A stretch of DNA of 46,640 bases, from contig NZ_AYKT01000022.1 in NCBI RefSeq assembly GCF_000496575.1, positions 1 through 46,640 on the forward strand, in the 5' to 3' direction. Positions 7,705-15,766 of this stretch are shown piece by piece. A program made the translations under genes and the position numbers. The stretch is from Geobacillus thermodenitrificans subsp. thermodenitrificans DSM 465. GTDB lineage: Bacteria > Bacillota > Bacilli > Bacillales > Anoxybacillaceae. Positions within the stretch are counted from its first letter, which is position 1; every line of letters begins with the position of its first letter. The notes below the pieces were generated by a model, which saw only the letters and a program-made list of their open reading frames with translations, ran no database searches and was not told where the DNA came from.

Positions 7705-7800
7705 GCCTCTTTTTCTTTCGTCTTTCGAAATATTTCGTTGATAGATCCATGCTTTGGACGGTTGACGATCTTGGTCAGTTGCACAAGTTAACATAATCAC

Positions 7801-7850
7801 ATTTTATTTTTTGGGGGGGTGAAAGGGGTGTGCAAAATGGCCCCTTACCG
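7801..7850 (+). other. G-rich, leader-like sequence downstream of the cas2 remnant
   Basis: An AT-rich stretch leads into a run of seven Gs, then AAGGGG and CCCCTT arms enclosing TGTGCAAAATGG. CRISPR leaders commonly sit here, between cas2 and the first repeat, but no repeat follows. The remainder of 7643-8123 shows no gene, tRNA or repeated unit that I can see. The leader assignment is inferred. Confidence 0.3.
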
Positions 7851-8123
7851 CCTTAGAAAATCAATGGTAAAATGAAGGAGCTGTTGAAAGAGATAGGCCT
7901 CGTTTAGAGGATCAGAACCATCCGTCTCGCCATGTTTCTTCGAAACGGGTGGATGTATGTTGGGAGAAAGCGTTTTGTGGGTGGTATGAAAACTCGGGAA
8001 GAGGAATGGTTGCTGTGTTCCTGGGTTTTTGGCCTAGAACGATGAAAAAGTTGTTGTAGTCACATGAGGAAATGTTTGTCTTTTAGGGAGATAGAGGCTA
8101 GCTGATGATGAGAAAGAAAAAGG

Positions 8124-8166
8124 CGTCCTTGCTCGGTTTTTACGCCGGGAGGAGGACGCTTTTTTG
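8124..8166. terminator. Bidirectional terminator
   Basis: Stem arms GCGTCCT and AGGACGC enclose a further GC-rich pairing. T-runs follow on both strands (TTTTTTG on plus; TTTTTCTTTC on minus). It lies directly beside the stop of the broken membrane-protein gene. Confidence 0.8.
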
Positions 8167-8655
8167 TTAGTGTCCGTTTGATCGTGAAATGTCTGCCTTA
8201 TTTGCCGGCTCGTCCATCGGCTCAATCGTCTCTAAATCGGTGAGCAGGAAAATATCGCTGAAGATATCGGTGAGCAAAATGATCGCAGCGACGAGAAACG
8301 TGTACATAAACGAAGCGGTCACTTCGGTGATCGGCACGACAGTGTCCATGGAATGGTTGCCAAACGTCAAAAGACCGATCCATGTTTCGACAGTCCCTTT
8401 AGAAGCGATAAACGTTGGGAGGTTGTAAGCGAGTGATGATATGATAGCTAAAGTGTCGAGAGACATCGAAATGTAAAGAAGGGCGATGTTCGGATTGGTC
8501 GTAAAAGAGGCGTCGATGACGGATAAACCGAAGGCTCACAGGAACATTTCGACTATTCGAACATTGCTTAGGAATGATTTTTCAGTTATATTTCTACTAA
8601 GAGGTGGGCGGCCGACGAAATGATTTTTGCGATGATCACAAAGCATGAAAATCAT
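8167..8655 (-). pseudogene. Broken membrane-protein gene with an in-frame TGA
   Basis: A minus-strand frame runs from an ATG at 8655 to the stop at 8167, interrupted once by TGA at 8536-8538. The part after the stop encodes two hydrophobic segments (NIALLYISMSLDTLAIISSL and MYTFLVAAIILLTDIF) around a loop containing LTFGNHSMDTVVPIT, then an acidic tail. The helix-loop-helix order recalls two-helix ion channels, but the loop is not a K+ selectivity filter. No Shine-Dalgarno is seen before 8655. Family not recognised. Confidence 0.5.
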
Positions 8656-8816
8656 TGAATGAAAGAGAAGCAAGAATATTAGATTGGATCAAAGGAGATG
8701 GATGTTGCCTTCCAGCTGTTCACCGGAAGGCGGACGGTTTGATTTGTGTGGCTCTGTCTTTTAGACGGCTAGCCGCCGTGTTTGATTTGGCAAAGTCATG
8801 AATGGGGGAACGATGG

Positions 8817-9590
8817 ATGGATATTTCAGCGAACATCATCAAAGTTCGAAATGCGGTCATCGGCGGCGATGAGCCATGCCTTTGCGCCCCGGTGGTCGGG
8901 GAGGATGCTGGGCAAGTGCTGCGCGAAGCGGAGGAGGTTTGCCGAAAGAAGCCAGATTTGATTGAATGGCGGGCCGATTTTTTTCGCCACATCGGCGATC
9001 AGGAGCGTGTGCTGGAGGTAGCAAACGAGCTGCGGCGTGTGGCGGGGGACATCCCGATTTTGTTTACTATCCGTTCGGAGCGGGAAGGAGGACAGCCGAT
9101 TCCGCTTGATGAAGAGGAAAAGCAGCAAGTAATGAAAGTGGTGTGTGAAAGCGGAGCCGTGGATCTCATTGACTGCGAGCTGGCTTACGGGGAGCGTATC
9201 GCCGATGTGCGCCGTACTGCCCATGAATGCGGGGTGCGGCTTATCATTTCAAGCCATCATTTTGACGGTACGCCGTCGAAAGAGATGTTGGTGGACATCA
9301 TGCGTCGGGCCGAGCAGGGCGGCGCTGACATTGCGAAAGTGGCCGTCATGCCGACGTCTCCGGAAGATGTGCTGGTGTTGCTAGAGGCGACGCAACAGGC
9401 GCGGCGCGAGCTTTCCATTCCGCTTATTACGATGTCGATGGGTGGGTTAGGCGCGATGACGCGGCTCGTCGGATGGCTGTTTGGCTCGGCGGTTACGTTC
9501 GCCGTTGGGAAACAAAGCTCTGCTCCGGGGCAAATTCCGATGGAGGACGTACGGGCGGTGCTGTCGGTATTGCAAAAATATAGCCGTTGA
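8817..9590 (+). CDS. aroD: 3-dehydroquinate dehydratase, type I
   Basis: Converts 3-dehydroquinate to 3-dehydroshikimate in the shikimate pathway through a Schiff-base lysine; cytoplasmic. The type I signatures are present: E50 in DLIEWRAD, the active-site His pair in IISSHHFDGT (about 146-147), the Schiff-base Lys in ADIAKVAVMP (about 174), and the C-terminal substrate loop (FGSAVTFAVGKQSSAPGQIP). Length (257 residues) is normal. I use the ATG at 8817 because GGGGGAAC lies six bases upstream. The in-frame ATG at 8802 has no ribosome site. aroK follows with no terminator between them, so both are probably co-transcribed. Confidence 0.95.
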   Translation: MDISANIIKVRNAVIGGDEPCLCAPVVGEDAGQVLREAEEVCRKKPDLIEWRADFFRHIGDQERVLEVANELRRVAGDIPILFTIRSEREGGQPIPLDEEEKQQVMKVVCESGAVDLIDCELAYGERIADVRRTAHECGVRLIISSHHFDGTPSKEMLVDIMRRAEQGGADIAKVAVMPTSPEDVLVLLEATQQARRELSIPLITMSMGGLGAMTRLVGWLFGSAVTFAVGKQSSAPGQIPMEDVRAVLSVLQKYSR

Positions 9591-9652
9591 TTCGTTGGGT
9601 TACATACGGAAAGACAATGAGTTGTTGGTTGAAGGAGAAAGGGGAGTGCACC

Positions 9653-10219
9653 ATGAATAGGCAAACCACCATCCCGTTCCGTGAGCGAAACATCATTTTA
9701 ATCGGCTTTATGGGAGCGGGAAAAACGACGATCGGGCAGCTGGTCGCGAAAAAGCTGTATCGCGATTTTATCGATGTCGATGCGGAAATTGAGCGGCGAC
9801 AAGGGATGTCGATTCCTGAGATATTTGCGCAAAAAGGAGAAGCGTACTTTCGAAAAGTGGAACGGGAACTCATCGTCGATTTATGCACGAATACGAGGCT
9901 GAAAATTTTGTCGCTCGGCGGCGGTGCGTATTTGCAGGAGGAGGTGCGACGCGCGTGCCTCGCTCATGGCATCGTCTTTTTTCTTGACTTGTCATGGGAT
10001 TATTGGAAAGAGGAACGGCTGCCGCTCATTGTCGACAGCCGCCCGGTGTTGAAAAACAAAACGTTGGAAGAGGTGGAGCAGCTGTTTTTCCAGCGGCAGT
10101 CGGCTTACGCTCTCCATCATTCCCGCGTGGTCATCAATGAGCTTGAAGCCGAACAAGCGGCCGATCAAATCGTTGAGTCGATCAAATGGATGTGGGATGT
10201 GTACGAACCAAACCGATGA
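9653..10219 (+). CDS. aroK: Shikimate kinase
   Basis: The 188-residue kinase phosphorylates shikimate at O3 using ATP. Visible motifs are Walker A GFMGAGKTT, the DVD shikimate-binding segment in FIDVDAEIE, the FR-K region (AYFRKVERELI), SLGGGAY, and a lid arginine in SRPVLKN. The ATG at 9653 has AAGGGGAG upstream. Longer in-frame starts have no ribosome site. It lies 62 bases after aroD. Two consecutive pathway steps in one probable operon fit housekeeping aromatic biosynthesis. Confidence 0.95.
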   Translation: MNRQTTIPFRERNIILIGFMGAGKTTIGQLVAKKLYRDFIDVDAEIERRQGMSIPEIFAQKGEAYFRKVERELIVDLCTNTRLKILSLGGGAYLQEEVRRACLAHGIVFFLDLSWDYWKEERLPLIVDSRPVLKNKTLEEVEQLFFQRQSAYALHHSRVVINELEAEQAADQIVESIKWMWDVYEPNR

Positions 10220-10270
10220 AGTGGTGTGTTTGCTCTGTTCAATGTTTATGTTGGCTTTTGAAAAGAAGAC

Positions 10271-10297
10271 AGGAACTCCTTTTTTATGGGGGTTCCT
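10271..10297. terminator. Weak hairpin between convergent genes
   Basis: AGGAAC at 10271-10276 pairs with GTTCCT at 10292-10297 with further CC/GG pairing inside. It sits between aroK (plus) and the minus-strand hypothetical gene and could serve both. Confidence 0.45.
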
Positions 10298-10304
10298 GGA
10301 TGGT

Positions 10305-10754
10305 TTAATCCCAGTAGTTAAAGATGATTTCTCCGATGGTTTTCGGTTTCCAGTAGGAAATTTGCTCCAATTCTGCACTGTTCAATCCCGATATCAAATT
10401 GGGGTGAATCGGAGCGTTTAGTTCGGCTGATTGCAATACTTGATAAAACGGAGAAAACTGCTCATCAATAACAGGATGGTCGATAAATTGGATGTTTCCA
10501 CATTCAACTGTCGATGCAACAGCAAGGTAAGGATAATGGGCATTAAGCAATATATACAATGGATCATCGACCATCTGAACTTGCGCATAATAAAAATTGG
10601 CTGGATATTGCGGGCTTTTAAAATCAATGATCTTTCCACCGCTGCGAATGGCAACATCAAAACATAATTGCTTGAATGGTTTCCCATCTACTTGAGGAGG
10701 AGGGGGATCGACGTTTGCATGATAAAAGCCGGTTATTCCATTAGGGAGTTTCAC
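10305..10754 (-). CDS. Conserved hypothetical protein
   Basis: The 149-residue protein is soluble, with no signal peptide or helix. It reads like a compact alpha/beta domain with many aromatics and prolines (VDPPPPQVDGKPFKQLCFDV) and ends KPKTIGEIIFNYWD. I do not recognise a named family. The start is GTG at 10754; AAAGG lies somewhat far upstream, so the start is moderately sure. It stands alone between aroK and a small membrane ORF. An immunity-like or stress protein is possible, but there is no evidence for either. Confidence 0.6.
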   Translation of the reverse strand: MKLPNGITGFYHANVDPPPPQVDGKPFKQLCFDVAIRSGGKIIDFKSPQYPANFYYAQVQMVDDPLYILLNAHYPYLAVASTVECGNIQFIDHPVIDEQFSPFYQVLQSAELNAPIHPNLISGLNSAELEQISYWKPKTIGEIIFNYWD

Positions 10755-10998
10755 TCTTGTTCACTACCTTTCCACACTATATGAAAGCTACACGCACGTT
10801 GGCAGAAGATCGTTTAGAGCCAATGATTTTTCACCATACCCTATACAAGAAACTTTGGGGATCGTTGGTTTTGTACGGTCTCTTGCGACAAGGTCTTTCG
10901 AATACTTGTTCTTAGGAAAAATGATATGAGGAAACGTATCCACTATCGATAATCTCTTTTAACAGAGACAATATTTAATAAGAAGGTTGACTACTTTA

Positions 10999-11160
10999 TT
11001 ATTCTTCTTTCTTCCCTCTAACAACGAAACCAGCAACAAAAATACTTCCAAATCCTATAATTCTCATAATGATATGACCTATATTGTTCATTTGATCAAT
11101 GGTCAAGGAAGATAAAAAAGCCCTAATTAGAATCAATATTATAGCAAAAATCCATCTCAA
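10999..11160 (-). CDS. Small two-helix membrane protein (53 residues)
   Basis: A TTG-started frame preceded by AAGGAGAG (10-base spacing) encodes two hydrophobic stretches (WIFAIILILIRAFLSSL and IIGFGSIFVAGFVV) and ends in a charged tail RGKKEE. The good Shine-Dalgarno and regular membrane pattern support a real gene, although it is short. Function unknown. It may precede the hypothetical gene in one transcript, but 240 bases separate them. Confidence 0.4.
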   Translation of the reverse strand: MRWIFAIILILIRAFLSSLTIDQMNNIGHIIMRIIGFGSIFVAGFVVRGKKEE

Positions 11161-11640
11161 CTTATGAGCTCTCCTTAGTTTTGTCTTTTATTAAGGCTGC
11201 GTATATTTTCACTTTGTCATTCCTTAATCGGTATTATTATATCCTATGAGAGTTTCAATAAATTTCGCTCAGTACTATTCAAAAGCAATAAGAGAGGACA
11301 AAAGAGCGAGCTGAATTTCTTATGATGAAAAACGAGTTGACTAACTCGTTTTTTTATTATATTCTGATCAGCTTCTCGCTTCAAAATGATCTATCCTCCA
11401 GTGTAAGTATAATTTCGAACGCCCAGGTCATTAAATAAAGAAGAAGCACGATCGGCCGCCATAGACTTACAGCTTGGCGGCCGATGGCTTTTATGGGGGA
11501 GTTCATTTTTGGTCAGCCCAAACGCGGCGTTGTCATTCGTTTGGAGGGGCGAGCGAGGAAGTCAGCTTTGACGATTTGGGACGCAAGCAGCCGCGTGTTG
11601 GTTCGATGCATTCGAACCGCTTGTCTCCCGCTTTTTAGGA
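11161..11640. other. Gene-poor stretch with two hairpins
   Basis: I see no convincing gene here. A terminator-like hairpin (AACGAGTT at 11331-11338 with AACTCGTT at 11343-11350, then a T-run) and a perfect 10-bp GC-rich stem (ATCGGCCGCC at 11451-11460 with GGCGGCCGAT at 11476-11485) are the only clear structures. The open frame at 11484-11699 has no recognisable product and runs into the glycosyltransferase remnant in a different frame. Confidence 0.5.
11331..11355 (+). terminator. Rho-independent terminator without an upstream gene
   Basis: An 8-bp perfect stem with a 4-base loop is followed by TTTTT; a T-run also follows on the minus strand. No plus-strand gene precedes it, so it may be a relic or may serve the minus strand. 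Confidence 0.7.
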
Positions 11641-12327
11641 TCGTGCCTCGCTTGACGAAGCTGTTGTTCGGATTCCTCCTGAATTGGTTTTCGAAATGAT
11701 CGCCCGTTGGAAAGAAGGATATGATGTCGTTTATGCTCGACGCGTGAAGTGAAAAGGAGAGACACGATTCAAACAATGGACCGCCTCGCCTATATGTTTT
11801 ATCGCGTATTGCGCTCAGTGACTGAAATTGACATTCTCGTAGATACCGACGATTTTCGCTTGATTGACCGAAAGGTGTGCGATCAGTTAGTCTATATGAA
11901 AGAGCGCAGCCGGTTTGTTCGCGGCAAGTTGGCTCGGCCTCCGGCAGACGGCGGTCGAATATGAGAGAGCCGCGGCTGGTGAGACAAAGGATCCGCTCAA
12001 AAAAATGATTCGCTTTTCGCTCAATGGATCACGTCGTTTTCGCACAAACCGCTCAAGCTGGCGAACGTATTTGTGTTTTGGCAGTCGGTGGGAAGTGCCG
12101 TCGGCATGATGGTTGTCCTATAATGGTTTACGCATTCAACGGTTGCCGGTTGGGCGTCATTGTTGGTCGTGATGCCTCTTTGCAATGGGGTGATGATGAT
12201 ACTTGGCATCATTAGAAAATAGATGGGGCGAATGAATGAAGAGGGGAAAGAGCGGCCACTTTATGTCATCAACGAAACATGGGGAGTCGGAACGAAACAT
12301 GAACGAAATGCTTCGTACATTCCGTAA
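11640..12327 (+). pseudogene. Family-2 glycosyltransferase (GtrB/DPM1-like) pseudogene
   Basis: Pieces in different frames reconstruct the 3' part of an undecaprenyl-phosphate glycosyltransferase: PPELVFEMIARWKEGYDVVYARR, then FYRVLRSVTEIDI, DDFRLIDRKVCD and [10 protein letters not shown], then [30 protein letters not shown], then a membrane region ([18 protein letters not shown]) and the ending ERPLYVINETWG. It is broken by TGA at 11750, TAA at 12121, TAG at 12220 and frameshifts near 11935 and 12028. The N-terminal catalytic part is not seen. It precedes gtrA, the usual partner in lipid-linked sugar transfer. Confidence 0.8.
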
Positions 12328-12709
12328 AGAAAAACAAACAGCATGGCGTTTTGCCGTTGTTGGGGCAAGCAATACGATCGTTGACTTTGTTGTCTTTTTT
12401 CTGCTCACTGCTGCAGGTGTTCCAGCGGCCGCTGCGCAAGTCGTTTCTTATGGCGCTGGGGTGATAAACAGCTACATTTGGAATCGGCGTTGGACGTTTC
12501 AAATGCGGCAAAAGGTGAATATCGGGGAGTTGTTCCGGTTTCTTGTTGTCAACGGCCTATCACTTGGTGTGTCGCTCGTTGTCTTGTTGGTGGCCGAACC
12601 GTTCGGGCCGCTTTGGTTCGCGAAAGGTGCGGCCACGATGGCTGGTATGGCGGTCAATTTCATTGGCAGTCGCTGTTGGGTGTTTGTGGAATCGACAAGC
12701 GAACGTTGA
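12299..12709 (+). CDS. GtrA-family membrane protein
   Basis: The 136-residue protein has four hydrophobic helices and the GtrA hallmarks FAVVGASNTIVDF near the N-terminus, SYIWNRRWTF in the middle and NFIGSRCWVF at the end. The family is proposed to flip or position undecaprenyl-phosphate-linked glucose or related sugars for cell-surface glycan modification. Its usual glycosyltransferase partner immediately upstream is a pseudogene, so this copy may have lost its job or may serve another transferase. The family start at 12299 (MNEMLRTF) overlaps the 3' end of the pseudogene. Confidence 0.88.
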   Translation: MNEMLRTFRKEKQTAWRFAVVGASNTIVDFVVFFLLTAAGVPAAAAQVVSYGAGVINSYIWNRRWTFQMRQKVNIGELFRFLVVNGLSLGVSLVVLLVAEPFGPLWFAKGAATMAGMAVNFIGSRCWVFVESTSER

Positions 12710-12736
12710 CGGAAAACGGAGCAAACGATAAAAACA

Positions 12737-12772
12737 ATCCGGAAGCCATGTGCGGCCCGGACGTTTTTTGTA
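12737..12772 (+). terminator. Terminator after gtrA
   Basis: TCCGG and GCC pair with GGC and CCGGA, followed by CGTTTTTTG. Confidence 0.65.
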
Positions 12773-12842
12773 GGAAAAACGCTGTTCATTGCTGCGAAAA
12801 TCCATCAACGGCATGTTGGATCTTTTCGCGATGGTATACATC

Positions 12843-12880
12843 AAAAGGACGGGGAAGCGGATTGTTCCGCTTCCCCGTCC
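12843..12880 (-). terminator. Terminator of proBA
   Basis: A perfect 14-bp stem (12847-12860 with 12867-12880, loop ATTGTT) is followed on the minus strand by TTTTGATG. The proA stop codon is four bases away. Confidence 0.88.
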
Positions 12881-12883
12881 CGG

Positions 12884-14128
12884 TCAAACCGTTCGGATTT
12901 GCCCCGTCCCGTATACGAGCGATTTCGTTGTGGTGATGGCAATAAGCCCCATCGGTCCGCGCGCGTGCAGCTTTTGCGTGCTGATTCCGATTTCCGCCCC
13001 GTAGCCGAACTGTTCACCATCGGTGAAGCGGGTGGATGCGTTATGGTATAACACCGCCGCGTCGACCGCTTGGAAAAAGCGGCGGACATGCGCTTCGTTT
13101 TCCGTGATGATCGCTTCGGAATGTTTCGTTCCGTAGCGGTGGATATGTTGAATCGCTTCATCGACATCAGTGACGAGTTTGATCGCTAAAATCGGCGCCA
13201 AATATTCTGTATGCCAGTCTTCTTCCGTCGCTTCGGTGACGAACGGATAGGCGGCGGCAAGGCGTCGGTCGCCGCGAAGCTCAACACCGCGAGCATGAAG
13301 TGCCTCAAGCAGTTCGCCGACGTACGGCCACCGCTCATGAATGAGCACGGTTTCGATGGCGTTGCAGACAGATGGACGCTGCAATTTAGCGTTTAAGACG
13401 ATATCGATCGCCATCGATCGTTCGGCCGATTCATCAACGAAAATATGGCAGTTGCCGACACCGGTCTCAAGCACCGGTACGGTGGCGTTTTCGACGACCG
13501 AGCGAATGAGCCCCGCTCCGCCGCGCGGAATGAGGACATCGAGATAATCGTTTAGGCGGAACATGCGCTGGGCTGTTTCCCGGCTCGTGTCTTCGAGCAG
13601 CTCAATGGCTGTTTCCGGGATGGCCGTTGTGCGAAGCGCCTCTTTCATGACGCTGACAAGTGCTTTGTTGGAATGAAGCGCCGATGAGCTGCCGCGGAGC
13701 AGGACGGCGTTGCCTGTTTTCAGACAAAGGCTGGCGGCGTCAACTGTCACGTTCGGGCGCGCTTCATATACCATGCCGATCACCCCAAGCGGCACGCGCA
13801 CTGTTTGGATGCGAAGGCCGTTTGGCCGCGTCCACTCCTCGATGATTTCTCCAACCGGATCCGGCAATGAGGCGACTTGGCGGACACCGCTGATGATTTG
13901 ATCGATCCGTTCATTCGTGAGCTGCAGCCGATCAAGCAAAGCCGGTGACAGCCCTTGCGCGCGGCCGGCGGCCATATCCTTTTCGTTTTCCGCTAAAATG
14001 ACGGCGCGTTTGCGGTCGATGGCTTTGGCGATCTGTTCTAATGCCGCGTTTTTTTCTTCTGTCGACAGCATGGCCAACGTTTGTGACGCCGTTTTCAACC
14101 GTTCGGCTTTTTCGAGCAATTCGTTCAT
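12884..14128 (-). CDS. proA: Gamma-glutamyl phosphate reductase
   Basis: Second enzyme of proline synthesis: NADPH-dependent reduction of gamma-glutamyl phosphate to glutamate-5-semialdehyde, cytoplasmic. The 414-residue product belongs to the aldehyde dehydrogenase superfamily. The catalytic Cys lies in [12 protein letters not shown], and [28 protein letters not shown] and [14 protein letters not shown] are typical of ProA. The ATG at 14128 overlaps the proB stop (ATGA) and has AAAGGAGCG upstream, so it is translationally coupled to proB. An upstream in-frame ATG at 14161 lies inside proB and is not used. Confidence 0.96.
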   Translation of the reverse strand: MNELLEKAERLKTASQTLAMLSTEEKNAALEQIAKAIDRKRAVILAENEKDMAAGRAQGLSPALLDRLQLTNERIDQIISGVRQVASLPDPVGEIIEEWTRPNGLRIQTVRVPLGVIGMVYEARPNVTVDAASLCLKTGNAVLLRGSSSALHSNKALVSVMKEALRTTAIPETAIELLEDTSRETAQRMFRLNDYLDVLIPRGGAGLIRSVVENATVPVLETGVGNCHIFVDESAERSMAIDIVLNAKLQRPSVCNAIETVLIHERWPYVGELLEALHARGVELRGDRRLAAAYPFVTEATEEDWHTEYLAPILAIKLVTDVDEAIQHIHRYGTKHSEAIITENEAHVRRFFQAVDAAVLYHNASTRFTDGEQFGYGAEIGISTQKLHARGPMGLIAITTTKSLVYGTGQIRTV

Positions 14129-15249
14129 CTTTTGACACGCTCCTTTCGCAAAGTAACCCAATTGTCGCGGTGGATGACTTCCGGGCGGTGAAGGTAAGAG
14201 TATTGCCGCGCTTCTTCGCTCGGCCGCCCTTTCACTTTTTTCAAATCGGCGGCGGCGTAATATACTTGACCGCGGCCGATGGTAACACCTTTTTCGTTGA
14301 TGACATCGACGACATCCATCGCATGAAAGTCGCCGGAAACCGCCGTGACGCCGGCCGGCAGCAAACTTTTCCCGCGGTCAAGCAGCGCTTCCTCGGCGCC
14401 GCTGTCCACAGTGATTGTGCCGGAAACGGGGGCGTGATAAGCGATCCATTGCTTGCGCATTTGCATCTGTTTCGGAAAAGGAACACCGATGTATGTACCG
14501 TCGCCTTTTCCAGCTAAAATATCAGCCAGTTTTTCTTTGCCGCTTCCCGTGCCGATGAAGACGCTGACGCCGAAGGAGAGAGCTTTTTGCGCAGCTAACA
14601 GCTTTGAGCGCATGCCACCGGTGCCGACAGTCGAGCCGCTGCCGCCAGCTGAGGCGAGCATCTCGCTCGTAATCTCTGGCAAAAAGGCGTATTTCTTCGC
14701 CTGCGGGTTCGTTTTCGGATTGGCGTCGTACAGCCCGTTAATGTCAGTGAGCAAAACGAGCGCATCGGCATGCAAGAAGCCTGCCACAAGCGCTGACAAC
14801 ATATCATTGTCGCCGAACGTCAACTCTTCGACGGAAACGGAGTCGTTTTCGTTAATGATCGGCACGGCGCCGTGTTCGAGTAATGTGGTGATCGTGGCAA
14901 ACAAGTTGCGAAATCGCTCACGGCTGTAAAAATCGCTGCGCGTCAACAACAACTGGGCGGCGGTGAAGCCGAATTGGGCGAACTGTGCGCTGTACGCCTG
15001 CATCAATAAGCTTTGTCCGACGGCAGCAGCCGCCTGTTTGCCGGCGATCGTCGTCGGCCGTGTTGGGTAGCCTAACGGCCCGAAGCCGGCCGCAACTGCA
15101 CCGGATGTGATGAGAATGATGTCATGGCCGAGCTGTTTCATATAAGCGATCGCTTGAACATGATCAAGCAGTTTATCATGGCAAAGGCCGCCTTTTGGAT
15201 CGGTGAGTGAGCTGCTCCCGATTTTCACAACGACGCGCTGCCGTTTCAT
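14125..15249 (-). CDS. proB: Glutamate 5-kinase with PUA domain
   Basis: First enzyme of proline synthesis: ATP-dependent phosphorylation of glutamate to gamma-glutamyl phosphate. The 374-residue protein has an N-terminal amino-acid-kinase domain ([62 protein letters not shown]) and a C-terminal PUA domain of about 75 residues (from [14 protein letters not shown]). The ATG at 15249 has AAAGGAGGG upstream. The longer open frame upstream is the T-box leader. Expression is controlled by that leader, in line with use when charged tRNA-Pro runs short. Confidence 0.96.
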   Translation of the reverse strand: MKRQRVVVKIGSSSLTDPKGGLCHDKLLDHVQAIAYMKQLGHDIILITSGAVAAGFGPLGYPTRPTTIAGKQAAAAVGQSLLMQAYSAQFAQFGFTAAQLLLTRSDFYSRERFRNLFATITTLLEHGAVPIINENDSVSVEELTFGDNDMLSALVAGFLHADALVLLTDINGLYDANPKTNPQAKKYAFLPEITSEMLASAGGSGSTVGTGGMRSKLLAAQKALSFGVSVFIGTGSGKEKLADILAGKGDGTYIGVPFPKQMQMRKQWIAYHAPVSGTITVDSGAEEALLDRGKSLLPAGVTAVSGDFHAMDVVDVINEKGVTIGRGQVYYAAADLKKVKGRPSEEARQYSYLHRPEVIHRDNWVTLRKERVKR

Positions 15250-15319
15250 CGCATTCCCTCCTTTGGATTTTTTCTGTCGTCTATTCCACTGTCTCTTGAC
15301 CACAACTGGGAAGAGGACA

Positions 15320-15560
15320 ATAAAAAAACGCTTTTCCTCCTCTTTGAAAAGGACGGAAAAGCGTTCCGCGGTACCACCTTTTTTGGCGCACAAAGCGCCC
15401 ACCTCTAGCCTGTAACGCAGGCATGCGGCTTATGTTTGCATAAGCGGCCGTCTAGGGCAGGTTCAACCGGCTTCCCGCGAGGAACCTTCCAGCCTATGGG
15501 TTCCACTCTCTGGCGCGTTCCCTCGGTTTACTAGTCCCGTGCCGTTCTCATTCGTTGATT
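15320..15560 (-). promoter_or_regulatory. Proline T-box riboswitch controlling proBA
   Basis: The minus-strand leader contains the T-box core AGGTGGTACCGCGG (plus coordinates 15366-15379) followed by a terminator hairpin. The terminator pairs plus-strand bases 15327-15337 with 15355-15365, and a T-run ends at about 15323. In the specifier loop the sequence TTGAACCT places CCU (15459-15461), a proline codon, after GAA. Uncharged tRNA-Pro should stabilise the antiterminator and switch on proBA. Confidence 0.93.
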
Positions 15561-15598
15561 GTCAAGGATAGGTTCAACAATTTTATAGTTTGTAAGAA

Positions 15599-15627
15599 AT
15601 TATGCCCCTAAACGTTGTTGATGTCAA
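15599..15627 (-). promoter_or_regulatory. Sigma-A promoter of the proBA leader
   Basis: Minus strand: -35 TTGACA (15627-15622), 17-bp spacer, -10 CATAAT (15604-15599). The predicted transcript begins near 15592 and contains the whole T-box. Confidence 0.8.
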
Positions 15628-15670
15628 GGGGAGCAGCCTATTTTTACGTTGCCTTACTCTAGACAAAACA

Positions 15671-15685
15671 ATGAAAACGCATTCA
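15671..15685 (+). promoter_or_regulatory. cre site (CcpA) upstream of the ilvD promoter
   Basis: ATGAAAACGCATTCA fits the cre consensus WTGNAANCGNWNNCW at every fixed position. It lies about 55 bases before the predicted ilvD start of transcription, upstream of the -35 box, a position compatible with activation rather than repression. Confidence 0.6.
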
Positions 15686-15697
15686 GAATAAAGGTAA

Positions 15698-15727
15698 TTG
15701 TCAATTTATTAAAAAAAGTGGTACAAT
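15698..15727 (+). promoter_or_regulatory. Sigma-A promoter of ilvD
   Basis: -35 TTGTCA (15698-15703), 18-bp spacer, -10 TACAAT (15722-15727). Confidence 0.75.
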
Positions 15728-15766
15728 ACTAGCAACCTATTAATCTGAACGATGGAGGGACTCTTC

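Noticed and set aside
7700-8120. CRISPR array after the cas2 remnant
   Set aside because: No unit of 25-40 bases recurs at regular spacing. Only the 11-base GGGGTGTGCAA motif repeats.
8707-8731. GCCTTCC/GGAAGGC hairpin before aroD
   Set aside because: No T-run follows and its role is unclear; it may be chance or a relic terminator.
10781-10915. 44-codon plus-strand frame starting MKATRTLAEDRLEP
   Set aside because: No ribosome site and no recognisable family. Possibly a gene scrap, but unsupported.
15250-15402. N-terminal extension of proB
   Set aside because: It would translate the T-box terminator and antiterminator. The ATG at 15249 has a strong ribosome site and matches the family start.
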